A stretch of DNA of 64,000 nucleotides. Source: Strongyloides papillosus. Its lineage: Eukaryota > Nematoda > Chromadorea > Rhabditida > Strongyloididae. The stretch's first letter is position 1, and each line of letters starts with the position of its first letter. The stretch covers positions 372,001 through 436,000 of the forward strand of contig SRSI01000031.1 in assembly GCA_005656395.1 (NCBI GenBank). The letters run 5' to 3'. Below the pieces are notes generated by a model. That model was not told the DNA's origin. It saw nothing but the letters and a program-made list of their open reading frames with translations, and did no database searches. Made by a program: the position numbers and the translations under genes. Below, piece by piece: positions 43,241 through 56,614 of this stretch.

Positions 43241-46200
43241 ATCTAAAAATGGCTGTTAAAAAATATACTTAGTACAAACTATTGTAATGATGCAGATAAA
43301 CTAGTCACTATTCCAATATACTTGCACTTTGTAAACTTTAGGAAAAAAGCGCCTGTTATTGGTTTGGAATAATACTCTTATGAAAAGGAACGGTTTTTTT
43401 ATCTATAAAACTATAATTAAAACATTTGGTCAGGCTCTATAATTCTATATCCGGCTTTATTGGGCGGAGAAATTTTTATAGTGACCTAAAATATTTTCTT
43501 TTTCAAAATCAATAGTTAATGTCTTAGTGAGAGACAAAGGTGCCAAATTGAAAAAATAAAAATGGAGTTTGAAAAATGAGTAGACATTTTGTCTCGAGAC
43601 AAATAAAAATCACTGTCAGTTAACAACTGGACTATCAAAAAGTTTACTTTAGAATACATTCAAAGTAAAATGGTCCGTTAGTAATGTAATAAGTATTTGA
43701 GCTACACAGGCTTACACTACTTTACTATCGTGTTACTTATTCACATTGTTAATAACAACAATCCGACATTAGTGTTTTTTGGTTTGTGTAGAAAAAATTG
43801 GATACAATGTGAATTGGAAAAAATTTTGGGTAAGGTGTCTCAAAAATGTTACAGAGTAAACATTTAAGTCTCTTGTTTTGAAATTTAAAAAATTTACGAA
43901 ATTTTGTCTCATTATTTGAAATCTCCGTGGGACACTATATGTTTTTAAAAAAGGTTGTTTTTGTTTAAAGAATTTTGATGGTAGATAACTATTCATAAAC
44001 AAAAAGAAATTTAATGTTTAGTATAATGACCATGGATAAATGTTTACCCCCTAAATGTTCTTGTATTTTTTTTACTTGTGTGAGATGGACTTTTTGTTCC
44101 ATACGTCATTGAAGGTAATCTGTAGTTTAAATTTACGAAGTTAGTTTAATATTTGTTAAATAGTTTTAAAGTTTACATTAATAAAAGTTTATTAAGACAA
44201 ACTAATATGATTATTATATTCCAAAGAACTGTTAAAATTTTTATCATTGTGTTCTAAAAATCCGAATAAATATTCGAGCAATTCAATTAAGTGACATTGT
44301 CTTCAAATTTATTCGTATTAAGCATAAGTAAAAGAAAATTTCAAAATATTCATGAAAATGGATTAAAATTGTATTAAAGAATTTATTTAGAAGAAATTAT
44401 GGTAAATCAAAAGGAAAATTTTAATGTAAATAATTCAGGAGGATAGATAAAAAACATTTATTTATGCTTGCAATTTTATATCTTCTGCATAATGCATTTT
44501 TATATCTTTCATATTAGTGTATTTTTATTCAATATACATATTTTATTTAAATCACAATTACAGTATTATTAAAAGAGAGAGTATTTATGAAATCGTTCTT
44601 ACCCTTGATTTGGATTCAACAGTTTATTATTCTTGGCGTAGATAGTAATGTTATGATAATAGTCATTAAAATTTAAATAGATATATTTCTGATTCTATGT
44701 TGGCAAATTTTGTCATATAAAACTTTGCCCTTTCTGAATGAATTCAAAAAATGTTTCATAAATAAGTAGTTAACGTTATTGTATATTACTTGCATTTTAA
44801 TTGAATATTAATAAAATTATAGTGAAAATTACTGGCTTTTCTATTTTTGTTACTAATTTAAATGAAGAAAAATGCTGCATTGAAAATAAATTTCTCCACT
44901 AATTAGCGTTTGTTAAAACAATAAAATTTTATGTGCCATTAGATTTTCTTATCTTGATAATACTTGAATTATGCAATTTATTTTAATTTTGTTCTTTTTG
45001 TCATTGCATTTTAATTTAAAATATCATGTGCATTTAGTGAAATCATTTTTTCAAACTTTTGACGAAATTAGAATTATTTTAAAATTATTTTGTAGTTGGA
45101 AATTATTTATATTACAACAAGACTCTTCATTTTTCATATATCTTTAATACTTTATTTTGATTATTTTTTTAAAGTTTCTAAAAAACGATTGCATGGCAAA
45201 TAAGACAATGCAAACACGGAATGAATAGTTGTTGGCATTTCCATGTTAGATATATTAACTTCTCTATTATCAGCAATCCAAAAATATACTTTAATTGAAC
45301 AAATAGAAAAAGTATAAATTAAATATAATAACATATAATATTATTTGACATTTCATAAATTATTTAACAATACCATTAAAAAAACTATTATCATTTATTG
45401 TTTAAACATGTTAAAAATATGTGTGATATATATCTATAAAAGACTGAAAATAAATTGATAAGAAATGTTATATTCTTATCATTTAGGAAAATAGCATTTT
45501 TCCAAGAAATTTGTTATTTCTAATATGAATAAAATAAATATTACAATTTAATTCAAAATTATATTTTTTCATCCTATAAAGTGTTATAATTTTATGATAA
45601 ATATATTACTGAGTCTTTATTAGTTTATTTATCTTATTATTCTTAATTAGATATATTCTTCCTAGTATATGTTCACTTCATATATATAAACAATAATTTA
45701 CCATGTGATGACATTAAAATGATAAGTATCTCAAATATTGTAGAATTTTTGTTAAATATATGGAATTTTAAAACACACTAGTTATTTTTGAAGTTTTGCA
45801 AAATAACATTATTATTAATTTATCTAGATGACTAATGAATGTGGTATTGTAATGAATAATTAATTAATGCTAAATTTCTTATATAATGAAAAAAGTACGA
45901 CATAACACCATTTACTCTTATCATTTAAATGTTCATTATATTATAAAATTATTTTTATAAATGCTTTCCTTTTTTATTATTTATTTTTTCGTTGAGGCTA
46001 AAATAAAAATTTTATGGTTTTTAATAAGTATCCTTTATAAATAGAATAGGCCCATGTTTCCAGTCATCACTTTCCCTTTCAACTATTCAATGAGTAGAGG
46101 AAGAAAACTGAAATAGAGAAATTTATTTTAATTTTATTTTACTTAAAAGAAAGACTTTTTAACCAATGAAAAATGAAGAAGAATTTTATTAATGGTTGTT

Positions 46201-46896
46201 TGTAGATATTTAATATAGTTATATTATTGTACAACAAATGTTAAAAAGATATGATCGATTGCTTAGATTCTTTTTAAATATAAGGTATTTTTAGGATATA
46301 ATTATTTTGCTATTAATTGAATAAAATGCTTCATTGAGAAAATAACAATTATTTGTAATATTATCAACTATACTTTTTTTTATTTAGTATTTTTTATCCA
46401 TGATAACACTTTCAGTTTAAATTTATCTTTAATCCCTATTTTGTACCTTTTCTTACCATTTTATTAAATGTCCCTTTATAGATGTTATGCATATATATTT
46501 ATGTGTATGCAAGTTAAAATATATGGATATGTGTTATTAGTACTTTGTAATACTAACCATTAACTTTAAAAATTGCTTATATTCTTAAAAATATATTTTA
46601 AAGAAATTTACCAGAAATAAGTTGCAATAGTGTTTATTATGTTTAGTTACTTTTAAAACAATTTTAATTTGATACATTATTCTGTATCCATATTATTGTT
46701 CATTACAAAAATTAGTCTTCCTTCCAAATAACAGGCCAATAAATTTTGCCATACACCACTCACTCTTATTTTAATATTTTTAATTTTTCTTTTATTTTAA
46801 AAATTTTATTTTATCCTCTCAATTAATGGTATCTCCATATTTCTCAAATTAAAATTAATAATAGCACAATTTTTAGCACTTGAAAACATATCAAGT
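43241..46896. other. Long AT-rich intergenic region
   Basis: 3.7 kb between divergent genes (HDAC and Rab27). I found no convincing frame, RNA gene or repeat. A short GC-rich patch at 43449-43475 lies in the HDAC promoter. Confidence 0.5.
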
Positions 46897-47593
46897 ATGT
46901 CAGATTATGATTATTTAATAAAATTTCTTGCATTGGGAGATTCGGGAGTAGGAAAAACTTCTTTCCTTCATCGATACACAGATAATACTTTTACAGGACA
47001 ATTCATTTCTACTGTTGGAATTGATTTTAAGGAAAAAAAAGTTGTCTACAAGTCTGCGCGTGGGGGTTTTAATACTAGAGGACAACGTGTTCTTCTTCAA
47101 TTATGGGATACAGCAGGTCAAGAGAGATTTAGGTCTCTTACAACAGCTTTTTTCCGTGATGCTATGGGATTTATTCTAATTTTTGACATCACGAATGAAC
47201 AAAGTTTTTTAAATATTAGAGATTGGCTTTCACAACTAAAAGTTCATGCTTATTGTGAAACTCCTGATATTATTCTTTGCGGAAATAAAGCTGATTTAGA
47301 GAACAGAAGACAAGTTTCCACGGCCAGAGCTAAGCAATTAGCAGACCAATTAAAGTAAGTAAATTTTTCATTTTTCATCATTTACCTATAGTCTTCCGTA
47401 CTTTGAAACATCCTCCTCCATGGCAACAAATGTTGATAAGGCAGTAGAATGTTTGTTAGACATGGTTATGCATCGTATTCAAGCTACAGCTGATGGTGAA
47501 TTTTTGCCAACGGAATATGTAGGTGGTAATGGTAGAATAACAATAGATGAGACTTCAGCACCCAGTCTGAATAATTATTGCGCCAATTGTTGA
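46897..47593 (+). CDS. aex-6: Rab27 small GTPase
   Basis: Regulates docking of secretory vesicles and dense-core granules; the C. elegans orthologue is AEX-6. Exons 46897-47354 and 47392-47593 (37 bp intron, phase 2) give 219 residues. Motifs: GDSGVGKTS, Thr in [34 protein letters not shown] and [26 protein letters not shown] and [12 protein letters not shown] are Rab27 marks. The tail is odd: it ends NYCANC, Cys-x-x-Cys, where Rab27 usually ends CxC. The start [20 protein letters not shown] is standard. Confidence 0.93.
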
Positions 47594-49412
47594 AATGAAA
47601 AGTCCATGGATGCTTTATCAAATTCAATATATATTGAATTAGTATTTACACTCAAAATTTAATATTATAGAAAGACTTTTTTTATAAGAATCCAACTAAT
47701 TAATTCTTTATATCAAAATTGTAATAAATATAAGAAGAAGTCTTTCTAAATTTTTTTTCAACCTGTATATATATTTTTATAAATTGATTTAAATCCTTAG
47801 AAAAATATTATGACATAAGTTATTTTTTGTTAAAAGTATGAATAAGTAGAAATCTCTGGACAAAATTAATAGTTTTAAATTATTATGATTAAAAAAATAT
47901 AACAAATGAATATATAAATATATTTTAAGCTTTAGACAATAAAACATAACCCGTCTCGTAAAAACTATTTAAAATAAAATTAACATTAAAATTTGACTGT
48001 TCTGGGTTCTTTTAATTTGATACATTTGTAAACAATATATGAAATAGTCTTGATAAATTTAGATTTTTATTGGCGAAGACTAATTTTAAAGACTTGACAA
48101 TATATAAAAAAACGTAGTAAATTTGCTAACAATTTAAGGAACAGTATACTCAAGATGTTGTTGTGTTTTCGTGTAACAATCATTAAGTGACCAATGCACA
48201 ATATCGTTAATTGTTTTCAGAGGAAATCCATAAAAACTTTGTGTTGAATTTAAATCTAATTTATTTACTTACGAAATTGTTTTAGTAAATATATCTGCTT
48301 GCTTTTTTTAATTAATTTTAAATCCTTATTATAATAAATTTCCATAATATTATTTTAAATGTTCGAGGTTATTAAGAAATATAGAAAAACATTTTAAATA
48401 ATTTTTATTAATTTATACAATTTTAAAAAATCTATAAATATACCGAACTTTCGAAAAATAATATTTGACTTTTAAGCAGAAGTAATCTTTGCATTCGTAT
48501 TCTTTAGATAATTTTATAAATGTTTGGGATACTTTTAAAAAGCATTAAATTATAGTTATTTGATTCAAGTTCGAAATTTTCAATAAAAATAATTAATGAA
48601 TTAAAAGTAGATTATTTTTCAAGAATAAATCTTTTATACTTTGCTTATTTTATCAATTTTAAAAATTCTTTTTTCAATTCTACTGACATTTATGTTAACA
48701 TTGGTTTTTTCAATTTTAAAAATAGTAAAACACATTAATAATTCAATGCTTAAGCAAATAAAATAAACTTGAGTTATAAATTTGTTTAAATTATAAAGAC
48801 TAATAAATGATCTAATATTATCTGGCTGTCTTTTTTAAAATTTGACCTTAAATGTCCTCCAATGTCCTTAAAACTTATATTTTAAATATATTAGAGTTTT
48901 CCATTTACAATCATTTCTTTATAATAAATTATACAAATATTCATTTTTTTTATAATAGGTCATATTTTTATTAGATAGTTCAAGATCTTTATAATTTAAG
49001 ATTATACTTATATCGTAAGGTAGATAATTGTTCCTATAAAAGTGCTCCCAAAAAGTTTTGTAATCACTGATTTACTATCTTTAGTTGAAAATTGCTCTTT
49101 TCTAAAAACTATTATTTATCAAGAAATAGGCATCCAAATTTTGCATTTTAAAGTATATGCATTTTAGTTAAATTTAATTTTTCTTTGGGCTAAAAAAAGT
49201 TAGTGAGACATATACAGTAGTGATATAGAATGGAAAATGGCAAATATAATTTCTCTTAAATTTTCCGCTCTAGAAAATAAACCATTAAAAAACGAAAATT
49301 CTAATTTAAGCACTTTAGTATTCTAAATTAAAAAAAGTAAAACTTAATATAAAGTAACTAAAAATGTACATAAAAATTAAAACCATATTCACAAGTTAAT
49401 TCCATTAAAACG
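47594..49412. other. Convergent AT-rich intergenic region
   Basis: 1.8 kb containing the 3' flanks of Rab27 and RPC7. No gene, RNA or repeat identified. Confidence 0.5.
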
Positions 49413-50039
49413 TTAATAATCATCTCCAAGGTTATCATCAGAACCTGCTTCGTAAGCTTCTCCGTTATCAAAATATGTAGTAGCATAATCATTATCCTCC
49501 TCCAAGTAATCATCGTCACTATATACATTTTCATCATCGTCTTTTTGTTCCTCTTCCTCATCTTCATATCCTGAAGGTTTTGCTTTTTTCTCAACTCCAT
49601 TTCCTTGTGTTTCCATAGCCTCAAGATTAGCAATACGACTACTTAACTCAATTTCGTATTTGCGCTTCCTTGCAGCGATTAATTCCTCCTTAGTCTTCTT
49701 TGGATGCAATTCTATTGGAACTCTATTAAGATAAGGAATAAATATATCTTTCTCCTGTTCAAGATATTTATCAGAATAACTTTTATCCATATCACTAACT
49801 AAACTTTCGCTTCGATAAAATTCAGATGCTTCAAAATTCCGAATAACCGCTTGCTTCATGTCAACCATAAATTGTAGATCATTGGACATTTCAATTTGTG
49901 CACCACTACGCGCCAATGGGGTATAAAGTTTTGGTTCTTCTCGTTTTCGATTGACTAAAGTTCCGATGTCTCCCCTTTGAATCCCTAAAGCTGAAGCTAA
50001 TTGAGCCATTGACCCTCCACGCCCTCCTTTCTTAGACAT
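49413..50039 (-). CDS. RNA polymerase III subunit RPC7 (POLR3G/C31-like)
   Basis: 208 residues, single exon. The Gly/Arg-rich start (MSKKGGRGGSMAQLASALG), PLYTPLARSG-type stretch (KLYTPLARSGAQIEM), DKYLEQEKDIFIPYLNRVP and the long acidic C-terminus (EDEEEEQKDDDE onwards) form the RPC7/C31 pattern. This subunit links the RPC3-RPC6 initiation module to the Pol III core. It lies 209 bp downstream of AFG3L2 on the same strand, with TTTATTTAG and TTTTAATAAG upstream of the ATG as possible trans-splice acceptors, so the pair may be one operon. Confidence 0.85.
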   Translation of the reverse strand: MSKKGGRGGSMAQLASALGIQRGDIGTLVNRKREEPKLYTPLARSGAQIEMSNDLQFMVDMKQAVIRNFEASEFYRSESLVSDMDKSYSDKYLEQEKDIFIPYLNRVPIELHPKKTKEELIAARKRKYEIELSSRIANLEAMETQGNGVEKKAKPSGYEDEEEEQKDDDENVYSDDDYLEEDNDYATTYFDNGEAYEAGSDDNLGDDY

Positions 50040-50248
50040 CTTATTAAAAGAAATATATCTAAATAAAATATTTTATCATCATAACGAGGAAAAATCACAA
50101 ACATGAATAATTTTGGTTGATAAACCATATAAAAAAAATTATTGAAGTTATTATCATATTACTCACAAAAAACAGAACAATAAAATTATACTACATAGAG
50201 AAATAATATTTAAAATACGACCTAAAAATAACTTTTAAAATTAGAGTA

Positions 50249-52664
50249 CTATTTTTCATTTCTTGATTTGTTCCATGAGTCTAATCCTTTCGGTAATTCG
50301 GTATTTTCATCTATTCCACCAGTTCCTTCAACGAACTCTTCGTACGTATGCTTTTCTGGGAATGGTCGTTTACCTAATATTTCGATCATATCATCTCTTT
50401 TAAGCACCTCTTTTTCAAGTAATCTTTGTGCTACTTTTTCAATTTCATTTTTCTTTTCCAAAAGTAAATCTCTTGTTCTTTTTAAAGCATCATTTACCAC
50501 GTCTCGAACTTCATTATCAATTAACTGTGCTGTTGATTCACTATAGGGCTTGTCAAATGCCATTTCTCCAGGTCCTGGAGTATCAAATGATAATGGTCCT
50601 ACATTCTTAGACATTCCGTATTTAACAACTTGAGAATATGCCATTTGAGTTATCTTCTGTAAATCGTCTTGAGCTCCAGTTGTAATGCGACCAAAGAATA
50701 TCTCTTCAGAAACCCTACCTCCTAGCGACATACACATTCTATCCATAATTTGTTCTTTTGTATACAAATATTGTTCTTTCGGTAAATATTGAGCATAACC
50801 AAGACCTTTACCTCTGGGAATAATTGATACTTTAAGAAGTGGATCTGCATATTGTAAGAACCATCCCGCAACTGCATGACCAGCTTCATGATATGCAACT
50901 GTTTTTTTCTCTTCCGGTTGTAAAACTTGAGATTTCTTTTCCATACCAGCAACTACTCTTTCAATTGCTGCTTCGAAATGTTTTAATATTATTTCTTCAT
51001 TTGCATCTCTTGCAGCAATCAAAGCTGCTTCATTACAAACGTTAGCAATATCAGCTCCAGAAAAACCAGGAGTATGTGCGGCTAATTTTCTAGCTAATTC
51101 AACTTTATCTAAAGATGTTTTTAAGGGACCTAAGTGTACTTTGAAGATAGAAGCTCTTCCTTTAATATCAGGGACAGATACATTAATTTGTCTATCAAAT
51201 CTTCCAGGCCTAAGAAGTGCCTGATCTAATATATCTGGGCGATTTGTTGCAGCTATTACAATAACTGAAGATTTATCAGTGGTAAAACCATCCATTTCAA
51301 CAAGCAATTGATTAAGAGTATTTTCTTGTTCTGAATGACCACCAGCACTTCCCTTACCATGTCTTTTTCTTCCAACAGCATCTATTTCATCAATAAACAA
51401 AATACATGGAGAATTTTTTCTTGCCATAGAAAACATATCACGTACTCTAGATGGACCAACACCAACAAACATTTCAAGAAACTCCGATCCAGAAACTGTT
51501 ATAAAAGGTACATTTGCTTCACCAGCAGTTGCTTTTGCAAGTAATGTTTTACCAGTACCAGGTGGTCCTGTGAGAAGTGCTCCCTTAGGAATTTTGGCAC
51601 CGAGATTCTTGTATTGGTCAGGATTTTTAAGGAAATTAACAAATTCCATAATTTCTATTTTTGCTTCCTCACATCCAGCAACATCTTTAAAAGTTACTTT
51701 GATATCTTCTTTGTTAATTAGTCTAGCAGTACTACTTCCAAAATTACCAAAAAGACCTCCTCCAAATCCTTTTGGTCCTTTGCTACCACCTATAAATTAA
51801 TTAATTGTAAATTAAAATACAATAAAACATGCCTGTTATTTTTCCAAAACCTCTAAAAATAAAAGCCAAAATTGCAACATTAATAAGTATCGTCATTACA
51901 GTACTTAATGTGCTTGCACCATCTTTTGAAAAATCATATTCATTTTTATACACTACAGGAACTCTTTCTTCTGGAGGAATGTTTAAATAATATTGTGCAG
52001 CATCAAGACTTCTTTCAAATGAATCAACAGATCCTACCTGAAAGTATGGAAATACTTCTGTATTCTCACTTGTCTTTGTTATAACTCTAACCCATTGTTT
52101 ATTGACAACTTCTAATCTTATCAAATCACTTTTTCCAAGATAATTTGTGGTGAACTCTTTCCAAGATATTTCCTTATAACTATTTGCATGACCAAGGTAG
52201 TAGAAAAATCCACCTCCTGCAATAAGAGAGAGTAAATAAGCCACTTTTACGGCATCGCTGTACTTTTTCTCGGGTCCTGGTTTTTTGTCATCATTTTTAT
52301 TCGAAGGCTCCTCATTTTTTATTTTATTTTCCTCTTCCTTTTTTGTCTCATTAAATTTTTGTGCGAGTTTCATAAGACGATCCACAATATCATCTCCTTT
52401 CCCATCTTTTTTATCACCGTTACTCCTAGTCCATAATTGAAATGTTTTATGAAATTTATCTTGTATATTTGGAAATTGAAAAACTTTGTGCCTAAGAAAG
52501 ATACTGTCCAATTCTCCACTACTTAGAATTGAATTTTCTTTATTTAACGATGATGTTTGGTTTGGTAACGATGTGCAGATACCTCTCGAGGCATTGGAAA
52601 ATAAGATACATTTAGATACAACATTTTTGCTTCTTGTACTATGTGATGTTATTAAACGTAGCAT
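50249..52664 (-). CDS. m-AAA protease subunit AFG3L2-type
   Basis: Mitochondrial inner-membrane ATP-dependent zinc protease for protein quality control. Exons 52664-51833 and 51789-50249 give 790 residues. N-terminal Ser/Arg-rich targeting peptide ([19 protein letters not shown]), Lys/Glu-rich linker, two transmembrane segments ([18 protein letters not shown] near 155 and [19 protein letters not shown] near 260), AAA module with GPPGTGKT near 347, [17 protein letters not shown], pore motif FVGVG, and the metalloprotease motif HEAGH near 577. [15 protein letters not shown] near the end fits AFG3L2/SPG7. The 43 bp intron needs a GC donor (AACAG then GCATGT) with acceptor TTTATAG; a GT donor two codons on with acceptor TGGTAG also stays in frame (GIKG instead of GGSKG). 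Confidence 0.93.
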
Positions 52665-55057
52665 TTTTTTAAATATTGAGACATACGAAGATTTCCTGGA
52701 AAAAATAAATTTAGTAATGTTTATAGTAGAAAATAATTTCTAGCAAAATAAATTAATTTTACATTACGAAATAACGGGGTGAAGAAGTAGTACTATTCCA
52801 ATGATCGGTATAAGATAAGAAGTGAAAAGGTCATTTGAAAGATGTGTAATTTCTTTTTGAAAAAGTTTATGAAATGAATTTGATAGCAATATTTTCTATT
52901 GGTATCTGAACTAAGATTTTTATTGTTGTAATTAAAAAGTTTTTACCATCTTCAATACACCAAAAATATAAAAGGAATTTCTAGATTTTATATACTGTTC
53001 AAATGATTTGGACAAAGTGTTAAAAATTTGATTCTTATTGTGACTTTTTCACATTAATTTGCTTAATATTTATGTATAATAAACAAACTAAATAACCTTA
53101 TGACGTTTTCTATAATTACGGATAATTAATCAAATATTAATATTTTATAAAACTCTTACAAATATACAGGCATTTTGAAAAGCAGTCCTACACCTCAATT
53201 ACATATAACTTTTTTTGTCCAATCGATTTTGATATTTATTTATTAATTAGTAGATAAATTTTGGAAATTATTTTCTATGAAATTTTGTTCATTCAAAAGT
53301 TTCGGTAAGTAAGAGATTAAATAACCATCGAAGACAAAGAAAAAAACTATATCAAGTAAAATTCATAGTCTTTGTCCTTTAATAAAGAAATGAATTTTTG
53401 TAAATTAATAAAAAAAGTGGTGGTAATTTTAAATCTGGAACTGTTATTTGAAAAGCTTACATGCAAAAACCAGTATTAGTACATAAACGTAGTTGTATTA
53501 TTTTTTTTTACTTTATTACCACCGGTATATTTATGAATAAAGGTACTAATAAAGTTTATCGATACTTTATAAATGTTGGAAAATTCAATTTATATTTAAA
53601 GCTATTATAAATGTTTTACTTCATCTATGTTGCTTCAGATGACTTTATCAAAAAGTGATGAGAAATTTAAAGGTAAATATTTAAAATATGAGTCTATTTT
53701 TCCAGTATGAACACATCTAATGCTTAATGAAAAATATATAAGCATTTTTAACATACAGATTCAAGAGTACATTAAGAATTATTAAAAAAAATATATGTCG
53801 AATAAATCTATTTAGAAAAGTTGTTGTAGAGGATTCACACCAATTTGCTAATATTCATTAATATAGAGATCAAACATTAAACAATATAGCCAACTCCCGT
53901 ACGCTATCTTATTATAAAGTTTACACATAAATTTCATATATGAATACTATAAATGTATGCAAAATTCCATCTATTGAAATGAAATTTATGTAAACGTTTT
54001 TAGGAACGATGAAGATTAAATAGACATTTATATTTTAAATAAATTAAAAGAAAAGGAATACATGAAAAAAAATTTTTAATTCTAATTGAAGGAGGAAGAC
54101 TAATCTTTTAAAGTGGTGATATTTCCTTTGTTGGTATCTGTAAGCTATAAGTGATTTAGTATCATAATAAACTGTGATAAACATAAGTTACATAATAAAA
54201 AGAACATATGGCCGAAAAATGTTTATTGTTTTTTAACCGAAAAATGACAAAAAAATTTTTAAATCTCCATATTTACATTGTGCACGTTGTTACATCCTCA
54301 CAAAAATTAATTGAATTTTGACATAGTTTTAAAATTGGCTAAAAATTAAGTTGATAAAAGTTGTGTGATTTGAATTGAAATTTTCATTAAATATTGGCTT
54401 GAAAGATCTACAAAAAGAAATTTTTCTATATATATTTTATATTTAATCCTATACGGTCTCAAAAATATCAAAACTACACAAATTAATTTGGCAAAAAATT
54501 TAAAAAAGTTTTTTCCTAAAAAAAGTAAAAATTACTAGAACATTTTTCTTAATTTGGCTACAAATATTGGCGAAAAAATTATGTAATTGTTAAATTGGCA
54601 TTTTTGTACATTGATTTGGCAACGGACTCCTTAAAAGTATTTTTTAGTAATAACTTATGGTAGTTGTTTTATATATACATATTTTGGCAACGAACTCCTT
54701 AAAAAAATTTTTTTAGTAATAACTTATGATAGTTGTTTTCTATATACATGTTTTGGCATCGAACTCCTTTTTGTAAAGTTATAGTAAGAGATAAAAAGCA
54801 TTCATTTTTCTAACATAATAAAGTAAAACTTATGGTTAAAATAAAAAGTTTAAAAATTTGTTAATAAATATCTAACTAGTAGTACTAAATGTTGTCTTAA
54901 AATATTTTTTTTTATAATTTCTAAAATTTGATAAATCTATGTTTGTAGTCTTAAAATAATTTTTAAGACCTAACTTTCAAGCCTAGTAAAAGTTTTTAAC
55001 TTAATTTGTAAAATTTGGCAACATTTTCTGAAAAGAAAAGATTATAAAACCTGAAAA
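52665..55057. other. AT-rich intergenic region with short repeats at its right end
   Basis: 2.4 kb. The right 0.7 kb is rich in TTTGGC words and has a tandem repeat at 54615-54768. Otherwise nothing recognised. Confidence 0.5.
54615..54768. repeat. Tandem repeat, unit about 68 bp, 2.3 copies
   Basis: The words GGCAACGRACTCC and AGTAATAACTTATGRTAGTTG recur with the GGC starts at 54619, 54686 and 54755, spacing 67 and 69 bp. The third copy is cut after CGAACTCC. It lies about 300 bp downstream of the nuclear receptor stop codon. Confidence 0.75.
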
Positions 55058-56614
55058 TTAAAAAGTAAAAATTTTTTCAATATCACGTGCATTGGAAGCA
55101 GTCATAAAACTTGGGAGATGTCTATTAACCAAAACTCTGAAATGAGAAATTTTAGATAATATTCTTGGCCATCTAGAAAGTTGAGGTGAGTAAGAAGGAT
55201 TATGTTCTGTGAGGCATTGTAGACAACTCCAAAATTTATTGTGCCATTCCATTGCAATGTCATTATATTCTATGATATCAGGATTAATAATAAATATTGC
55301 TGATATCATGGCTAATTGTGCGTTATCAAATTGAAGCTTATTAAATGCTTCTGCTAAATTTAGCATATCGCGCATAAATGTTTCATTTATTTGAATTTCA
55401 CTTGGATATATTTTCTTTCCTGTTTCAATTGATACAAAGCACCTTTTTTCCGAATCATATTGATGTAAAAAACGAAGAAGTTGAATTTCAAGCCATGACT
55501 CTTTACTTAAAAGAAGTTGTTGTTCATCTGTTGTCAGTGATGTGAAAGCATCTAAGCTTCTAGCGAAGGCAAGTGTTCTTCTAATAATAGGTGCCATTAT
55601 ACATTGCCATTTTATATTTTCATCATCACTTCTATGATGATGATCTGCCTTCAAAGGAACATCAATAATATTGCAATAACTATAAGTAATTGTCTTGTAT
55701 AAAGGTTCAAAACTTTCTAGATCTGTTAAAGAACTCTTTTTTTGAAAAATTTCATAAATTTGTTCCAATTTTTTTCTTTCCCTATTTTCTTTTATCAATT
55801 GTCTTTTTGCTGTTCGTTCATTATCATTTAAGACTGACTCAGTACTCATTCCACTAGAGATACATTTTAAAAAGCGACATCTTTGACAGATATTTCTTGT
55901 ATTCTTATTTATTTCACAATTTTCTTTTTCTTTACAAATGTATATGAGTTTTCTTTGGACTGTCCTTCTAAAAAATCCTTTACAGCCTTCGCAAGTAATG
56001 GCACGATAATGAAGACCTGTTGCTTCATCTCCACAGACATTACAAAGTTGTCCTTTTTCAAGATAACTAGGAATGTACGGTGTACCTAAAATTTATTAGT
56101 ATAAAATTTGCCGATATTTCTATTGATGTTTATTAACCATCTCTTTTATTAATACCGCTACATATTCAGTAGCATAATTTTCCTCTTAACTTGTTGCGTG
56201 GAACCTTATTTCAATTTTTACTTATTATTAACGGAGTTATGGAAATGAACGATTGTGATGCAATATCATATGATTATGAGTTACGTAACCTGTTACTTAA
56301 TCTTTATGAATAATAATAAATAGGGTCACTACTCTTATGCAACATTTTTTGATTCAGGTCATGGGAAGTGTATGTAGTAGGACAAAAGTTTATTTATATT
56401 TTATTCTTTAAGCTTTTAAGGTCATTATCTCAGTTGATTTCCTACAAACTAAATATCAAGAAGTTCATGAATAAAGATGTGTGAAGGGGAACAGTTTTTT
56501 TGACAAGTTCAAAAAGACAAAATTGTTTTACTTGTAATATTTTTACTTACCTTTATTACGATTTTTTGGGGAATTCCCATTTGGACTACTATTGTTAGAT
56601 GAAGATGAGCTCAT
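55058..56614 (-). CDS. Nuclear hormone receptor with thyroid-receptor-like DNA-binding domain
   Basis: 363 residues from exons 56614-56551 and 56085-55058; the 465 bp intron is long for this window. A Ser/Asn-rich start (MSSSSSNNSSPNGN) leads directly to the two-zinc DNA-binding domain: CNVCGDEATGLHYRAITC, P-box CEGCKGFFRR, then CKEKENCEINKNTRN and CQRCRFLKC. The extension AKRQLIKENRERKK is strikingly like that of thyroid hormone receptors (AKRKLIEQNRERRR). The ligand-binding domain has TLAFARSLDAF, LTTDEQQLLL, EIQLLRFLHQYD and a helix-11-like VLVNRHLPSF with a His where TR has its hormone-contacting His. The last helix (ARDIEKIFTF) is short with a weak AF-2 motif. NR1 subfamily is likely; the ligand is unknown. 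Confidence 0.82.

Noticed and set aside
43459..43470. CCAAT-box plus GC-box-like word (TTATTGGGCGGA) before the HDAC gene
   Set aside because: This is a vertebrate-type promoter signature with no established role in nematodes; one instance is not evidence.
43769..44002. 77-codon minus-strand open frame
   Set aside because: Low-complexity Phe/Lys/Arg translation with no domain or splice context.
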